This document shows, one piece after another, positions 1-8,829 of a stretch of DNA of 64,000 nucleotides. Both the position numbers and the translations under genes were made by a program. This stretch comes from Pseudomonadota bacterium (GTDB lineage: Bacteria > Bdellovibrionota_C > UBA2361 > OMII01), in NCBI GenBank assembly GCA_026390555.1, contig JAPLFS010000064.1, forward strand, positions 19,046-83,045, read 5' to 3'. Within the stretch, counting starts at the first letter, position 1. The number at the start of each line of letters is the position of its first letter. Below the pieces are notes generated by a model. It had not been told where the DNA came from, did not search any database, and saw nothing but the letters and a program-made list of their open reading frames with translations.

Positions 1-2
1 TC

Positions 3-932
3 GAGGCCCCTCAAAAATCACAGCCCAAACAACAGAAGAAAGGTACTGATGCCCCTGATCCACAGGGCTCGGGGTTATTCTCTGGCTGGGACTTTAGTGT
101 AAAGGCTCGTGGCACCGGCGGATCAAAGGATGCCCAGATTCCATCCACGATAACGCTTGATAAACTTAATACGCGCGACGCCCAGGCGTTCTTGAAGCAA
201 GGTGTTCAGAGTATCGCCAAGTTTAAGGTACAGGAGCGTATCCCGCCCGGTCGCCAAGCAGACGCTATCACGGCTTTCGAAGGGGTTATTTCTGAATTAG
301 CAGGTGGGGCAAGTAAGGGTCTGTCTAGTAGCGATGTAGCGTTTAAATTGCGGGGGGCGCACGCTCAGACGCTGCGTACGATGGCAGCAGGCGGCGCAGA
401 CCGCGGAGTGCTTTTGCAGTGGCTCTCTATACCGGTCGTTAAGTTTATTGATCAAGCTACAGGTGTTGATGCTGGTCCTAAGGTGCAGCCAATCTTTACG
501 CCCCGTTTCTTTCTCTCCTCGGTTGCGGTTCGTCAGCGCTCCGGGCCTACTGGTATAGCAGCGGTTATTACAGCAGATCTCGTGGTTCGCGCCTCCGATG
601 TGGAGAGCATAGGAATTATTGCAAATGGAAAGCTTCTACGGACCGTGCGTCTTGCTAGAGCCAACCTCAACGGCGAGAGGATCGTTAAGGTACGTGGAGA
701 TGCGACCGGGATCTGGTCGTTTATTGCATACGATAAGTACGGCGCCCGACCATACAGCAAAAACTATGCGTTTTATCCCCGTGTGCAACGCTTTCAACAG
801 AATCTTGATGGCACATACAACATCGCCTTTAGGCCCGGGAGCGCTAAGAATTCCCTAGATCGATTCTTCTTATTGGGAACATCTGGAAGTCGGACCAAGG
901 TCACGAGCGATCCTATAATATCGGAGTTCTAA
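3..932 (+). CDS. Hypothetical protein, 5' end outside window
   Basis: The reading frame is open from the first bases of the window, so about 310 C-terminal residues of a longer protein are visible; the TTG at 192 is not a credible start. I do not recognise the family. The visible part begins with a Q/K/P-rich low-complexity stretch and continues as a mixed alpha/beta-looking region with no transmembrane segment and no cysteine cluster. The final third, with alternating hydrophobic residues and a run ending in YPRVQRF, looks beta-rich. Its stop overlaps the tpiA stop by 4 bp, tail to tail. Confidence 0.6.
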   Translation, partial: EAPQKSQPKQQKKGTDAPDPQGSGLFSGWDFSVKARGTGGSKDAQIPSTITLDKLNTRDAQAFLKQGVQSIAKFKVQERIPPGRQADAITAFEGVISELAGGASKGLSSSDVAFKLRGAHAQTLRTMAAGGADRGVLLQWLSIPVVKFIDQATGVDAGPKVQPIFTPRFFLSSVAVRQRSGPTGIAAVITADLVVRASDVESIGIIANGKLLRTVRLARANLNGERIVKVRGDATGIWSFIAYDKYGARPYSKNYAFYPRVQRFQQNLDGTYNIAFRPGSAKNSLDRFFLLGTSGSRTKVTSDPIISEF

Positions 933-1699
933 CTCCCTAGAGCGGGGGTCTCTTCAGCGATCTGGATTAATTGCAGCCACTGATCGATCTTAATACTAGC
1001 TCCACCCACCAATGCACCACTAACCTCGGCAAGAGCTAGGATCTCGGCAAAGTTAGTTGGGTTTACACTACCCCCGTATAGGATGGTGGCCTGAGCTGGA
1101 AAGCTGTGCTTGTTCCACAGGGAGTGAATAAATCTGTGAGCTGTGGCGATCTCAGCTAGCGTCGCTACCTTGCCGGTACCGATAGCCCAGACAGGTTCGT
1201 AGGCCAGCACAACTCTCGCACTATCCTCTGCAGAGAGGTTTTTAAGTACAGGGGCTAACTGTTCCTCAAGAACACGCTCGGTAGCGCCAGCAGCAAGCTC
1301 CGCTTCAGTCTCTCCTATGCACACCACCGCGGTCAGATTAGCTGCCAGGGCTCCCTCGGCGCGTGCGGCTACCTGCTCCGATGTTTCGCCAAAGTAGGTA
1401 CGGCGCTCCGAGTGTCCAAGTAGCGAGAAGGTAGCTCCGATCTCGCGTAAAAAGTGTGGCGAGGTCTCGCCGGTAAAGGCCCCAGATGATGCCCAGTGCA
1501 CGTTCTGTGCGCCAACAACAATCGAACAACCAGCTAACTCCGCAATAGTAGCGCTCAGGCTTACAGTTGGCGGAGTAACCCAGACCTGCGTCTGTGTGAG
1601 CGCCGGAGTCTTTGAGCGGAGCTCGCGTGCGAAGGACGCCGCATGCTGCGGGCCTAGGTTCATCTTCCAGTTTCCGATCAGGAGGTGTTGTTGGCGCAT
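929..1699 (-). CDS. tpiA: Triosephosphate isomerase
   Basis: Interconverts dihydroxyacetone phosphate and glyceraldehyde 3-phosphate in cytoplasmic glycolysis/gluconeogenesis. The 256-residue length is normal for TIM. The N-terminal GNWKMN motif carries Asn10 and Lys12, the electrophile His is H96 in LLGHSERR, and the catalytic Glu is E168 in AYEPVWAIGTGK. The phosphate-binding LYGGSVNPTN loop is present near the C-terminus. The gene lies 4 bp downstream of gapA on the same strand, so the two are almost certainly co-transcribed. The usual partner pgk is not between them. The end overlaps the convergent upstream ORF by 4 bp. Confidence 0.97.
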   Translation of the reverse strand: MRQQHLLIGNWKMNLGPQHAASFARELRSKTPALTQTQVWVTPPTVSLSATIAELAGCSIVVGAQNVHWASSGAFTGETSPHFLREIGATFSLLGHSERRTYFGETSEQVAARAEGALAANLTAVVCIGETEAELAAGATERVLEEQLAPVLKNLSAEDSARVVLAYEPVWAIGTGKVATLAEIATAHRFIHSLWNKHSFPAQATILYGGSVNPTNFAEILALAEVSGALVGGASIKIDQWLQLIQIAEETPALGS

Positions 1700-1703
1700 G
1701 AGA

Positions 1704-2717
1704 CTAAAGGTCCTTAGCGATTAACTCCGCCACGTCGCACATACGGGCCGAGAAGCCCATCTCGTTATCGTACCAGGCGACAACCTTGGCGAGCCTCTTC
1801 TGAACCACCATGGTCGATAGTGAGTCGACGATCGCTGAATGTGTATCACCGACGTAATCAATCGATACAAGGGGCTCAGTTGAGAAGCCAAGGATGCCTT
1901 TAAGGGCGTTCTCGCTGGCGCTCTGTAGGGCGCGGTTGAGCTCCTCTGTGGTGACGTCCTGGCCAAGCTCAGCTACAAAATCCACAACGGAGACGTCCGG
2001 AGTTGGAACGCGAATGGCGAAACCGTCAACCTTGCCAACTAGCTCAGGGATAACAAGCCCAACTGCCTTGGCAGCGCCAGTGGTGGTTGGAATCATCGAC
2101 ATGCCAGCTGCGCGGGCACGCCGCAGGTCCTTGTGCGGGAGGTCGAGGATCTGTTGATCGTTCGTATATGAGTGAATCGTTGTCATAGATCCACGGACGA
2201 TTCCGAAGTTTTCTACGAGCACCTTGGCCACAGGAGCAAGACAGTTCGTGGTACACGAAGCGTTGCTGATGATATGGTGCTCAGTAGGCCTGTAGGCGCT
2301 ATGGTTAACACCATAGGCGAGCGTAATGTCAGGATCTGGAGCAGGAGCTGAGATCAGAACCTTCTTGGCGCCGCCCTGCATGTGTAGCTTGGCTTTCTCC
2401 TTTTGGGTGAAGAGACCGGTGCACTCAAGCACTATTGAAGCCCCTAGAGCACCCCAAGGCAGCTTGGCAGGGTCTCTCTCGGCCAATACCTTAATCTGTT
2501 GGCCGTTGACCGTAATAAAGCCATCTCCTGCCTCAACTGTGCCAGGAAAACGGCCGTGTACCGAGTCGTACTTAAGGAGGTGGGCGAGGGTCAGCGGATC
2601 CGTCAGATCGTTAATAGCAACCACCTTAATCTGCTTAGATTGCTTGTTTGTGAAGAGCTGGCGCACGATGTTACGTCCGATGCGGCCAAATCCGTTAATG
2701 GCGATTCCAACGCTCAT
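1704..2717 (-). CDS. gapA: Glyceraldehyde-3-phosphate dehydrogenase, type I
   Basis: Oxidative phosphorylation of glyceraldehyde 3-phosphate to 1,3-bisphosphoglycerate with NAD. The 337-residue protein starts with the Rossmann motif INGFGRIGR; Asp37 in AINDLTD suggests NAD rather than NADP preference. The catalytic Cys155 sits in SNASCTTNC and the C-terminal WYDNEMGFS block is intact. The ATG is preceded at good spacing by an AGGAG ribosome-binding site, which supports this start. It is the first gene of a gapA-tpiA pair and is divergent from tolQ. Confidence 0.97.
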   Translation of the reverse strand: MSVGIAINGFGRIGRNIVRQLFTNKQSKQIKVVAINDLTDPLTLAHLLKYDSVHGRFPGTVEAGDGFITVNGQQIKVLAERDPAKLPWGALGASIVLECTGLFTQKEKAKLHMQGGAKKVLISAPAPDPDITLAYGVNHSAYRPTEHHIISNASCTTNCLAPVAKVLVENFGIVRGSMTTIHSYTNDQQILDLPHKDLRRARAAGMSMIPTTTGAAKAVGLVIPELVGKVDGFAIRVPTPDVSVVDFVAELGQDVTTEELNRALQSASENALKGILGFSTEPLVSIDYVGDTHSAIVDSLSTMVVQKRLAKVVAWYDNEMGFSARMCDVAELIAKDL

Positions 2718-2866
2718 GGGGACTCCTAAGTATTAGTCAGTTCAATGTTGATCAAGGGATGTTATAACCCCCTCTGAACTAAAAAGAAACATCCAGCCCA
2801 TGTCTGGTGTGAGTCGTAACTGTGTGGCATGTTTAGGGTGCTATTTTGTAGAGTTAAGGAGTGCCC

Positions 2867-3571
2867 GTGGACCCAGTGTTAGCGCTAGAACCCCCAAACA
2901 TTTTGAACATGATATTCGGCTCGGGCTTCGTTGTTCAGAGCGTCTTAATCCTTCTTATTATCCTCTCGGTATGGAGTTGGGCGATAACTATCGCCAAGGT
3001 CATTCAGTTTAGAAAGGCCAAGAAAACCTCAGATGAGTTCGCCCAGGTTTTCTGGGATTCACGTAACTTCTCACGTATCGACGAGTCCTCTCGCCGTCTG
3101 ACAGATAGCCCGTTGGCAACTGTCTTTACCTCCGGCTACCGGGAGCTCCTTCTTACCCTCCAAGAGGGCAAGGACGGGGCTAGGCCCATGAGCACTGATA
3201 TTGCAGCCGAACTAGGCACGGTTGAGCGGGCCCTCAGACGTACTGAGCTAGAGGAGACCCATCGTCTTGAAAATGGAGTAACGTTTCTTGCCAGCGTTGC
3301 AAGTGCTGCGCCCTTTATCGGACTCTTCGGAACGGTGTGGGGAATTATGAACGCCTTTCATGGACTCAGTCAGGCCAAGAACTCAACTATCCAGGCCGTA
3401 GCGCCAGGTATCTCTGAAGCGCTCGTAGCAACCGCTATTGGTCTCGCAGCGGCGATTCCAGCGGCGATCGCCTTTAACTATTTTACAGCCTCTATCAGGA
3501 GGTTTCGTCAATCGATGGACAGCTTCTCTGAGGAGTTTCTAAACATCGCGCGGCGTTATTTTGTCAAGTAG
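2867..3571 (+). CDS. tolQ: TolQ proton-channel subunit of the Tol-Pal system
   Basis: Inner-membrane MotA/TolQ/ExbB family protein that forms the proton channel driving TolA and helps outer-membrane constriction at division. A first transmembrane helix near residues 17-40 is followed by a cytoplasmic loop and two more helices, the last two in the conserved ASAAPFIGLFGTVWGIM and EALVATAIGLAAAIPA blocks. There are two in-frame GTG codons. The one at 2861 directly abuts the TTAAGGA ribosome-binding site, while the one at 2867 has a 6-nt spacer, so I chose 2867 (234 residues). First gene of the tolQRAB cluster. Confidence 0.95.
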   Translation: MDPVLALEPPNILNMIFGSGFVVQSVLILLIILSVWSWAITIAKVIQFRKAKKTSDEFAQVFWDSRNFSRIDESSRRLTDSPLATVFTSGYRELLLTLQEGKDGARPMSTDIAAELGTVERALRRTELEETHRLENGVTFLASVASAAPFIGLFGTVWGIMNAFHGLSQAKNSTIQAVAPGISEALVATAIGLAAAIPAAIAFNYFTASIRRFRQSMDSFSEEFLNIARRYFVK

Positions 3572-3599
3572 ATTAGCTCTGAACGTTCAGTAGGTAGAG

Positions 3600-4031
3600 A
3601 TGGCCAGTAATTTTAGCTCAGATACAGATGGACCGATCGCAGCAATTAACGTTACGCCACTTGTCGACGTAATGCTTGTACTGCTCGTTATCTTCATGGT
3701 TACTGCGCCGATGTTGCAGCAGGGGGTTGAGGTTGACCTTCCGAAGGCTACGACCGCACCACTGAGGGGCTCAAGTGAGCAGATCGTAATCTCGCTTGAT
3801 AAGGCTGGGACTATTTTTATCGGCGCTGGTAATAAGGTCGAGCTGAGCGTATTGCCAGAGAAGATTAAGGCTATCTTTGCCAACAAACCGCCAGAGGATC
3901 ATAAGGTCTATATCAAGGGCGATGTAGCGCTTGGATACGGACGGATCATGGAGGTTATGGCCGCACTGCATGCAGGTGGAATCACCCAGATCGGGTTGGT
4001 TTCAGCGGCGCCAGATGGTAAGGGAGCCTAG
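3600..4031 (+). CDS. tolR: TolR, inner-membrane Tol-Pal subunit
   Basis: ExbD/TolR family partner of TolQ. The single transmembrane helix follows the NVTPLVDVMLVLLVIF motif, whose Asp23 matches the essential pore aspartate known in this family. A periplasmic domain fills residues 45-143. The 143-residue length is typical. It follows tolQ by 28 bp and precedes tolA by 11 bp, in the standard family order, so it is part of one operon. Confidence 0.95.
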   Translation: MASNFSSDTDGPIAAINVTPLVDVMLVLLVIFMVTAPMLQQGVEVDLPKATTAPLRGSSEQIVISLDKAGTIFIGAGNKVELSVLPEKIKAIFANKPPEDHKVYIKGDVALGYGRIMEVMAALHAGGITQIGLVSAAPDGKGA

Positions 4032-4042
4032 AAGGTCAAACG

Positions 4043-4918
4043 GTGACTGTGAGCGCCTTGCAACATAAACCTGACGACTATCAGCGCATGGGTATAGCGT
4101 TCTCCATCGTTGGGCACCTTATCATTGGCTATTTTATCTTTGTAGGGGTTCTTCCCAATATGGGAGAGCTTTCCGAGCCCGTTGTCTATTCGGTCTCAAT
4201 TGAGGGTGGCAAGACGCTCGGAGGAGCGAGCCAGGTCCCGAAGGATAATAAGCCAAGCGAGGTTGCTCCCATGAAAAACGTCGCTGCCGAGCAGTCACAG
4301 GAGCTCAAAGTTAAGCCTGAGCAGATTGAGGATGCGCAGGAGCCAGTTGATGATGCTGAAGTGAGCGTAGCTGAGCCCAAGCCCACCCCAAAGCCAACGC
4401 CAAAACCAACAGCAAAAGCTACTCCTAAACCTAGCGCCAAGCCGACAGCAGCTCCTAGCAAGAAAACAGATACTAAGAGCGATCCAAAACAGACAAAGAA
4501 GAGTGATGGTGAGGATGTTGATAAGCGGCTGCAGGCAGCTTTACAGCGCTACCTCGGAGAGTCATCAGAGGGTGGCGGAAAGGGGTTTGGCGCAGCCCGT
4601 GTAGGCGGCCAGGGAATGGGGGGAGGGGTTGTGCGTCCCCCTGAATTCTTCGTTTATGAGAAACTACTCCGCAGTCGTATTAAGGATGCTTGGCGTTGGT
4701 ACGATACAAACGCAAGCTTGATAACGCAGGTCTCATTCGAGATCGAGCCTGATGGTATGGTCAAGAACGTAAGGCTCGTAAAGGGCTCAGGCGATGGCAA
4801 CTTCGATGAATCGGTGATGCGGGCTGTCATGAAGGCTAGTCCACTGCCGAGGCCCCCAGAGAGCGTCTATGAGCTCTACTTTAAAAGCGTGCGGATAACT
4901 TTTGATCCAAGGGATTAA
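4043..4918 (+). CDS. tolA: TolA, periplasm-spanning energy transducer
   Basis: Links the TolQR motor to Pal and TolB across the periplasm. The protein (291 aa, GTG start) has one N-terminal transmembrane helix at about residues 17-35, then an extended Lys/Pro/Ala/Thr-rich linker with repeated PKPTPKP-type units at about residues 110-150. A TonB/TolA C-terminal domain (about 205-291) contains SRIKDAWRWY and VSFEIEPDGMV. The linker is proline-rich rather than the long alanine-lysine helix of enterobacterial TolA, so it could be called TonB-like from sequence alone. Position between tolR and tolB decides for TolA. Confidence 0.88.
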   Translation: MTVSALQHKPDDYQRMGIAFSIVGHLIIGYFIFVGVLPNMGELSEPVVYSVSIEGGKTLGGASQVPKDNKPSEVAPMKNVAAEQSQELKVKPEQIEDAQEPVDDAEVSVAEPKPTPKPTPKPTAKATPKPSAKPTAAPSKKTDTKSDPKQTKKSDGEDVDKRLQAALQRYLGESSEGGGKGFGAARVGGQGMGGGVVRPPEFFVYEKLLRSRIKDAWRWYDTNASLITQVSFEIEPDGMVKNVRLVKGSGDGNFDESVMRAVMKASPLPRPPESVYELYFKSVRITFDPRD

Positions 4919-4991
4919 GCTGTGCGGGTTGCGCGCAGGACAAGACTAGTGCATTTTTGACATGCTGATCACCCGCGCATAGGAGAGTTCC

Positions 4992-6302
4992 ATGAAAAGA
5001 TTATTCGTTAATATTATCGCCCTGCTGTCTTTGTCCGCTATTATCCCGGCTCTTATCCCTGCTACCGCGGAGGCGCAAACAGACCTGTACGTGAGGGGGG
5101 CTGGGCGGCTTATCCCGCTCGCATTGCCACGGCTCTGTATAGAGACGGAGGAGCGCGGGCCAGAGGGGGAGTTGCCGACCGTGATCGGGCGCGATCTGGA
5201 TCTCTCAGGGTATTTCGAGGTGCTTGATCAGAAGAGCTACATTGAGACTCCAAGTAAATGTGGCAGGCCAGAGGCCACTACCTTTTCAGATTGGAGCGTG
5301 ATCGGGGCTGAGGGGCTTGTAAAAGGCGATATCTCGGTTGAGCAGGGACGGGTACGTGCCCGTCTCTATCTGCTCGATGTTCAGAAGCAGATCGTAGTGC
5401 TCGCTAAGGAGTACAACGCCGATCTTTCGCAGAGCAAGTTGATTGCACATAAGTTCGCCAACGAGATCATGAAGTTCTATACCGGCACGGCAGGGGCCTT
5501 TGGATCTCAGATCTCATTTTCATCCCGAGTGGGACGGTTCAAGGAGCTGTTCGTAATGGATATGGATGGAACTAACGTTAGGCAGCTCACTAATGAGCGT
5601 GGTCTTGCGCTATCACCGGACTGGGATCCATCCGGTACTAAACTTATTTACACAAGCTTTAGGAATCGGGTTCCGGATCTTTTTACTCTTGATGTTGCAT
5701 CAAAGGCGACACGCCAGGTTAGCAAAACCTCAGAGCTCGAGATCGGCGCGCACTTTCTAAACGCCAACCAGATCCTGACATCACGCACAGAGGGCTCTGA
5801 TAGCGATATCGTTCTGATCGATACAGAAGGGAAGCTAGTGCGGAGGCTCACTCCCCCTAATCGAGCAATCGACGTCTCGCCTGTTCCATCTCCAGATGGA
5901 TCTGAGGTTGTATTTTGCTCAAATCGGGGCGGAGGCCCACAGATTTATCGCATGGGGATCGATGGCTCTAATGCGCGTCGGATTAGCTTCGTAACCTCAA
6001 ACTACTGCACCTCGCCGAGCTGGTCTCCTGTCGGGGATAAGATAGCTTTTGTGTGTAGAGCAGACGGAAACTTTCAGCTTTTTGTGAGCGACCCAGACGG
6101 ATCAAACGCCGTTCAATTAACCAGCTCTGGGAGTAACGAGGACCCTGAGTTCTCGCCCGACGGTAGATATATAGTTTTCGCAACTACCTCATTTGGTGGT
6201 GGATACGGAATAGCCCTGATGCGCACCGATGGTACGAATCTAAAGCAGCTTGCAAAGAGTCGAAGTGGTGATTTTGAGCCGGCTTGGGGCCCTATGCCGT
6301 AG
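4992..6302 (+). CDS. tolB: TolB, periplasmic beta-propeller of Tol-Pal
   Basis: Periplasmic protein that binds Pal and completes the Tol-Pal trans-envelope complex. A signal peptide covers about the first 28 residues and ends in ATAEA. An N-terminal alpha/beta domain (to about 170) follows. A C-terminal six-bladed WD40-like propeller carries repeated units such as FSPDGRYIVF, PSPDGSEVVFCSNRGG and SWSPVGDKIAFVC. The 436-residue length is the family norm. An AGGAGAG ribosome-binding site precedes the ATG. It lies 73 bp after tolA and belongs to the same cluster. Confidence 0.95.
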   Translation: MKRLFVNIIALLSLSAIIPALIPATAEAQTDLYVRGAGRLIPLALPRLCIETEERGPEGELPTVIGRDLDLSGYFEVLDQKSYIETPSKCGRPEATTFSDWSVIGAEGLVKGDISVEQGRVRARLYLLDVQKQIVVLAKEYNADLSQSKLIAHKFANEIMKFYTGTAGAFGSQISFSSRVGRFKELFVMDMDGTNVRQLTNERGLALSPDWDPSGTKLIYTSFRNRVPDLFTLDVASKATRQVSKTSELEIGAHFLNANQILTSRTEGSDSDIVLIDTEGKLVRRLTPPNRAIDVSPVPSPDGSEVVFCSNRGGGPQIYRMGIDGSNARRISFVTSNYCTSPSWSPVGDKIAFVCRADGNFQLFVSDPDGSNAVQLTSSGSNEDPEFSPDGRYIVFATTSFGGGYGIALMRTDGTNLKQLAKSRSGDFEPAWGPMP

Positions 6303-6589
6303 TATCTAAGGCAAGGATGCGGTACATACACTCAGATATCGTCGAAGCTCTAAGATCCAAGCAGTTACCTTATTGCAAACTTTGGCTTTGTCGAGTATCA
6401 AGTAGTGACCACACGGTAGACTGGTTGTTTCGGAAGACAGGGTTGATTAGATTGTCAGTCGTGTCTTTCGGTACGGCCTTATCGGAGGTTTTATTATAGG
6501 TGGGTGATTTGCTAAGCGTGATGTCATAGCGCAGCTAGCGAGTCCCGACTAAATATAGATTTAGACAGATAGTATTTCTGGAGGAAATT

Positions 6590-7027
6590 ATGCGAAGTTT
6601 AAAAGTTTTAGCAGTAAGTCTGATTGCAGTTCTTGCAACAGGGTGTCATTGCCGCACAGCTGGTGGTCCTGAGAACGTTCCATCACCAAATGCAGATGGT
6701 CCACTTAAGGATATTCACTTTGCTTTCGATTCATCTAAGCTCAATGGCACAGCCAAGAGCACACTTCAGGCCAACGCTGATTGGTTGAAGATGAACGCAG
6801 GCAAGAAGGTTCAGGTAGAGGGTCACTGCGATGAGCGCGGAACTGCTGAGTACAATATGGTACTTGGTGCTAGCCGTGCTCGCGCTGGAGCAGACCACCT
6901 ACGTTCGCTAGGAATTCCTGACTCTGATGTTAGCACAGTGAGCTATGGAGAGGAGCTTCCGCTCGATCCAGCGCACAATGAGGCTGCATGGAGTCAGAAT
7001 CGCCGCGATCACTTCAAGGTCGATTAG
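6590..7027 (+). CDS. pal: Pal, peptidoglycan-associated lipoprotein
   Basis: Outer-membrane lipoprotein that binds peptidoglycan and TolB/TolA. A lipoprotein signal ends in LATGC (Cys19). The OmpA-like domain contains the diagnostic VEGHCDERGTAEYNM stretch and the LGASRARA helix for diaminopimelate binding. At 145 residues it is slightly short, because the linker after the lipidated Cys is brief. The 287-bp gap after tolB and the strong TGGAGGAAAT ribosome-binding site suggest it can be expressed from its own promoter. A second Pal-like gene lies near 58 kb. Confidence 0.95.
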   Translation: MRSLKVLAVSLIAVLATGCHCRTAGGPENVPSPNADGPLKDIHFAFDSSKLNGTAKSTLQANADWLKMNAGKKVQVEGHCDERGTAEYNMVLGASRARAGADHLRSLGIPDSDVSTVSYGEELPLDPAHNEAAWSQNRRDHFKVD

Positions 7028-7067
7028 TTAGACAGAGCTTGTGGTTGCATGACCGCAGCTTTATATG

Positions 7068-7104
7068 GACCTTAGAGCCACTGTTAGCAGCTGGCTCTAA
7101 GGTC
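7068..7104 (+). terminator. 13-bp perfect stem-loop between pal and cpoB
   Basis: The arms GACCTTAGAGCCA (7068-7080) and TGGCTCTAAGGTC (7092-7104) are perfectly complementary around an 11-nt loop. The tail after the stem (TTCTCATTT) is only moderately T-rich, so it could be a partial terminator or an attenuator that lowers cpoB expression relative to pal, or an RNA-stability hairpin. Confidence 0.55.
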
Positions 7105-7142
7105 TTCTCATTTGGGGTCTTGTCATTTGGGGGTCGATTTTT

Positions 7143-7850
7143 ATGAGGCGAGTTGGCGTTGTATTGATAGCTCTATTGGTGAACGGTTGCGCCGGCTACG
7201 ATCTTGGAAAAAAGGTTACCCGATTAGAGCGCAGTATGAACGATATGCGCGCTTTTCAAGCGGAACAGACCGAATCAATTAACTCTATTGATAGTCAGGT
7301 TAAGCTCATCTCTGGAAGGCTTGAGGAGCTTGAGTTCTCGCAGAATAAGCGCCTAGGCTCCGATCTTTCGGCTATCAGGGATGATCTCAGCTCTCTTAAA
7401 AAACGGGTTCCGCCACCGACAGTAGTTCCAATTGCAGAGCTTGAGGCCGATGAGGTCTGGGCAAATGGGCTCGCCGCAGATAAGGCGCAGATATTTATGG
7501 ATGCCCTGGGATGTTTGCGTGATGGTAGGTTCGCAGATGCGCTGCCGCTTCTGCAGAATGCAACTGAACATGCTGATACTGGGGATAAGGCCGGAGTCGT
7601 ATTATTTTGGCAGGGAGTTGCCTACGATGGTTTAAGCGATAATCGGGGGGCGTTGCGCTCGTATGCCGAGGTCGTGGCGCGATTTCCAAAGAGCAACAGA
7701 GCTCCAGCAAGTTTGCTTCGTCAGGCCTCAGTGTTGCTTCGTCTGGGTGATAAAGATACCGCACGCGATAGCCTTAAGAAACTGATCAAGGACTACGCCA
7801 AGTCATCCGAGGCCACCGTCGCAAAGGAGCGACTGAAGGAGCTTAAATAG
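7143..7850 (+). CDS. cpoB: CpoB/YbgF-type Tol-associated periplasmic lipoprotein
   Basis: CpoB coordinates outer-membrane constriction with septal peptidoglycan synthesis through TolA and PBP1B. The protein (235 aa) starts with a lipobox VNGC (Cys16), followed by a coiled-coil segment (about 25-90) and TPR units in the C-terminal half (for example VLFWQGVAYDGLSDNRGAL and SLKKLIKDYAKSSEA). Enterobacterial CpoB is usually a soluble periplasmic protein, so the lipobox is a difference. Position just after pal, in the order tolB-pal-cpoB, supports the call. Confidence 0.87.
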   Translation: MRRVGVVLIALLVNGCAGYDLGKKVTRLERSMNDMRAFQAEQTESINSIDSQVKLISGRLEELEFSQNKRLGSDLSAIRDDLSSLKKRVPPPTVVPIAELEADEVWANGLAADKAQIFMDALGCLRDGRFADALPLLQNATEHADTGDKAGVVLFWQGVAYDGLSDNRGALRSYAEVVARFPKSNRAPASLLRQASVLLRLGDKDTARDSLKKLIKDYAKSSEATVAKERLKELK

Positions 7851-7887
7851 GGCGCTGCTCTAGGAACGTTGATCGTTTGGATTGCCC

Positions 7888-8829
7888 ATGAGTTTTGCAA
7901 AACGTGTCCGCTTAGCCCGTTATCCACGCGAGCTCCCCGAACAGTGGAGGGGTGCGGCCGTTGCGATCGGAAACTTTGATGGTATTCACCTCGGGCATAA
8001 AGCTGTCCTCAGTGCGTTGGCGCAGGTAGCAGGAGATCGACCCAGGATCGCGCTTTCATTCTATCCCCATCCGATCAGGGTGCTACGGGGTGGAGATGAG
8101 CCCCGCTGCTTAAGTAGCGTGCGTGAGAAAGCCGAGAGGCTTGCCGAGCTAAAGGTTCAGCTACTGTACCTTATTCATTTTACAAAGAGCTTCTCGCAAC
8201 TATCTGCGAGAAGCTTTATCGAACAGGTGCTGGTTCGTGCGCTCGGTGCTACTGCCATCGTTGTTGGTGAGGATGTTGCTGTTGGGCGTGGGCGCGAGGG
8301 TAACCTTGAGTTCCTTAAGCGTGAGTTGCCGAATTACGGAATTACACTACACGTTGTGCCCCGTTTTGAGCTGGCAGGGGTGCGAACCGGCTCGCGCACC
8401 ATAAGAGATCTGGTTGGGATCGGGGATATGCGCGCAGCAGCGCATCTGATGGGCTCGCCCTTTACTATCTCGGCCCGTGTTGGTCACGGAGATAAGCGCG
8501 GAAGTATGATCGGCTATCCAACCGCCAATATCGCGGTTGGAAAACGGCTCATACCGAAGCGCGGCGTATATGCCTGTTACGTTGAGGTGCTCGGTGCCTC
8601 ATACAAGGGGGTTGCGAATATCGGTACCCGCCCGACCTTTAACGGACGTTGCGAGCGGCTGGAGGTTCATATCCTAGATATTCAAGCGCGCAGTCTGTAT
8701 GGTTGTCGTATGCATGTTAGTTTTATTGAGCGGTTACGTGATGAAGAGAGATTCGGCTCCGTTGAGGAGCTAAAGGCTCAGATCGGTAGGGATGTAGAAA
8801 CTGCTCGCAGGAGTTTAACAGATGTCTAA
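7888..8829 (+). CDS. ribF: Bifunctional riboflavin kinase / FAD synthetase
   Basis: Phosphorylates riboflavin to FMN and adenylylates FMN to FAD in the cytoplasm. The N-terminal nucleotidyltransferase domain has AIGNFDGIHLGH (a GxxxGHxxG-like motif). The C-terminal riboflavin kinase domain begins near residue 190 and contains GSMIGYPTANI and YACYVEVLG. I chose ATG 7888 over the in-frame TTG at 7882 because the TTTGGA ribosome-binding site abuts the TTG but has a 6-nt spacer to the ATG (313 residues). The 3' end overlaps rluD by 8 bp, indicating translational coupling. Confidence 0.94.
   Translation: MSFAKRVRLARYPRELPEQWRGAAVAIGNFDGIHLGHKAVLSALAQVAGDRPRIALSFYPHPIRVLRGGDEPRCLSSVREKAERLAELKVQLLYLIHFTKSFSQLSARSFIEQVLVRALGATAIVVGEDVAVGRGREGNLEFLKRELPNYGITLHVVPRFELAGVRTGSRTIRDLVGIGDMRAAAHLMGSPFTISARVGHGDKRGSMIGYPTANIAVGKRLIPKRGVYACYVEVLGASYKGVANIGTRPTFNGRCERLEVHILDIQARSLYGCRMHVSFIERLRDEERFGSVEELKAQIGRDVETARRSLTDV

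Noticed and set aside
4186..4461. 91-residue minus-strand ORF rich in Gly/Val opposite tolA
   Set aside because: It is the complement of the Lys/Pro repeat linker of TolA; the repeated codons create an artificial long frame.
6303..6589. Possible small gene in the tolB-pal gap (frame 6284-6499)
   Set aside because: It overlaps the tolB end, lacks a ribosome-binding site and has no plausible composition; the gap is more likely pal leader/promoter.
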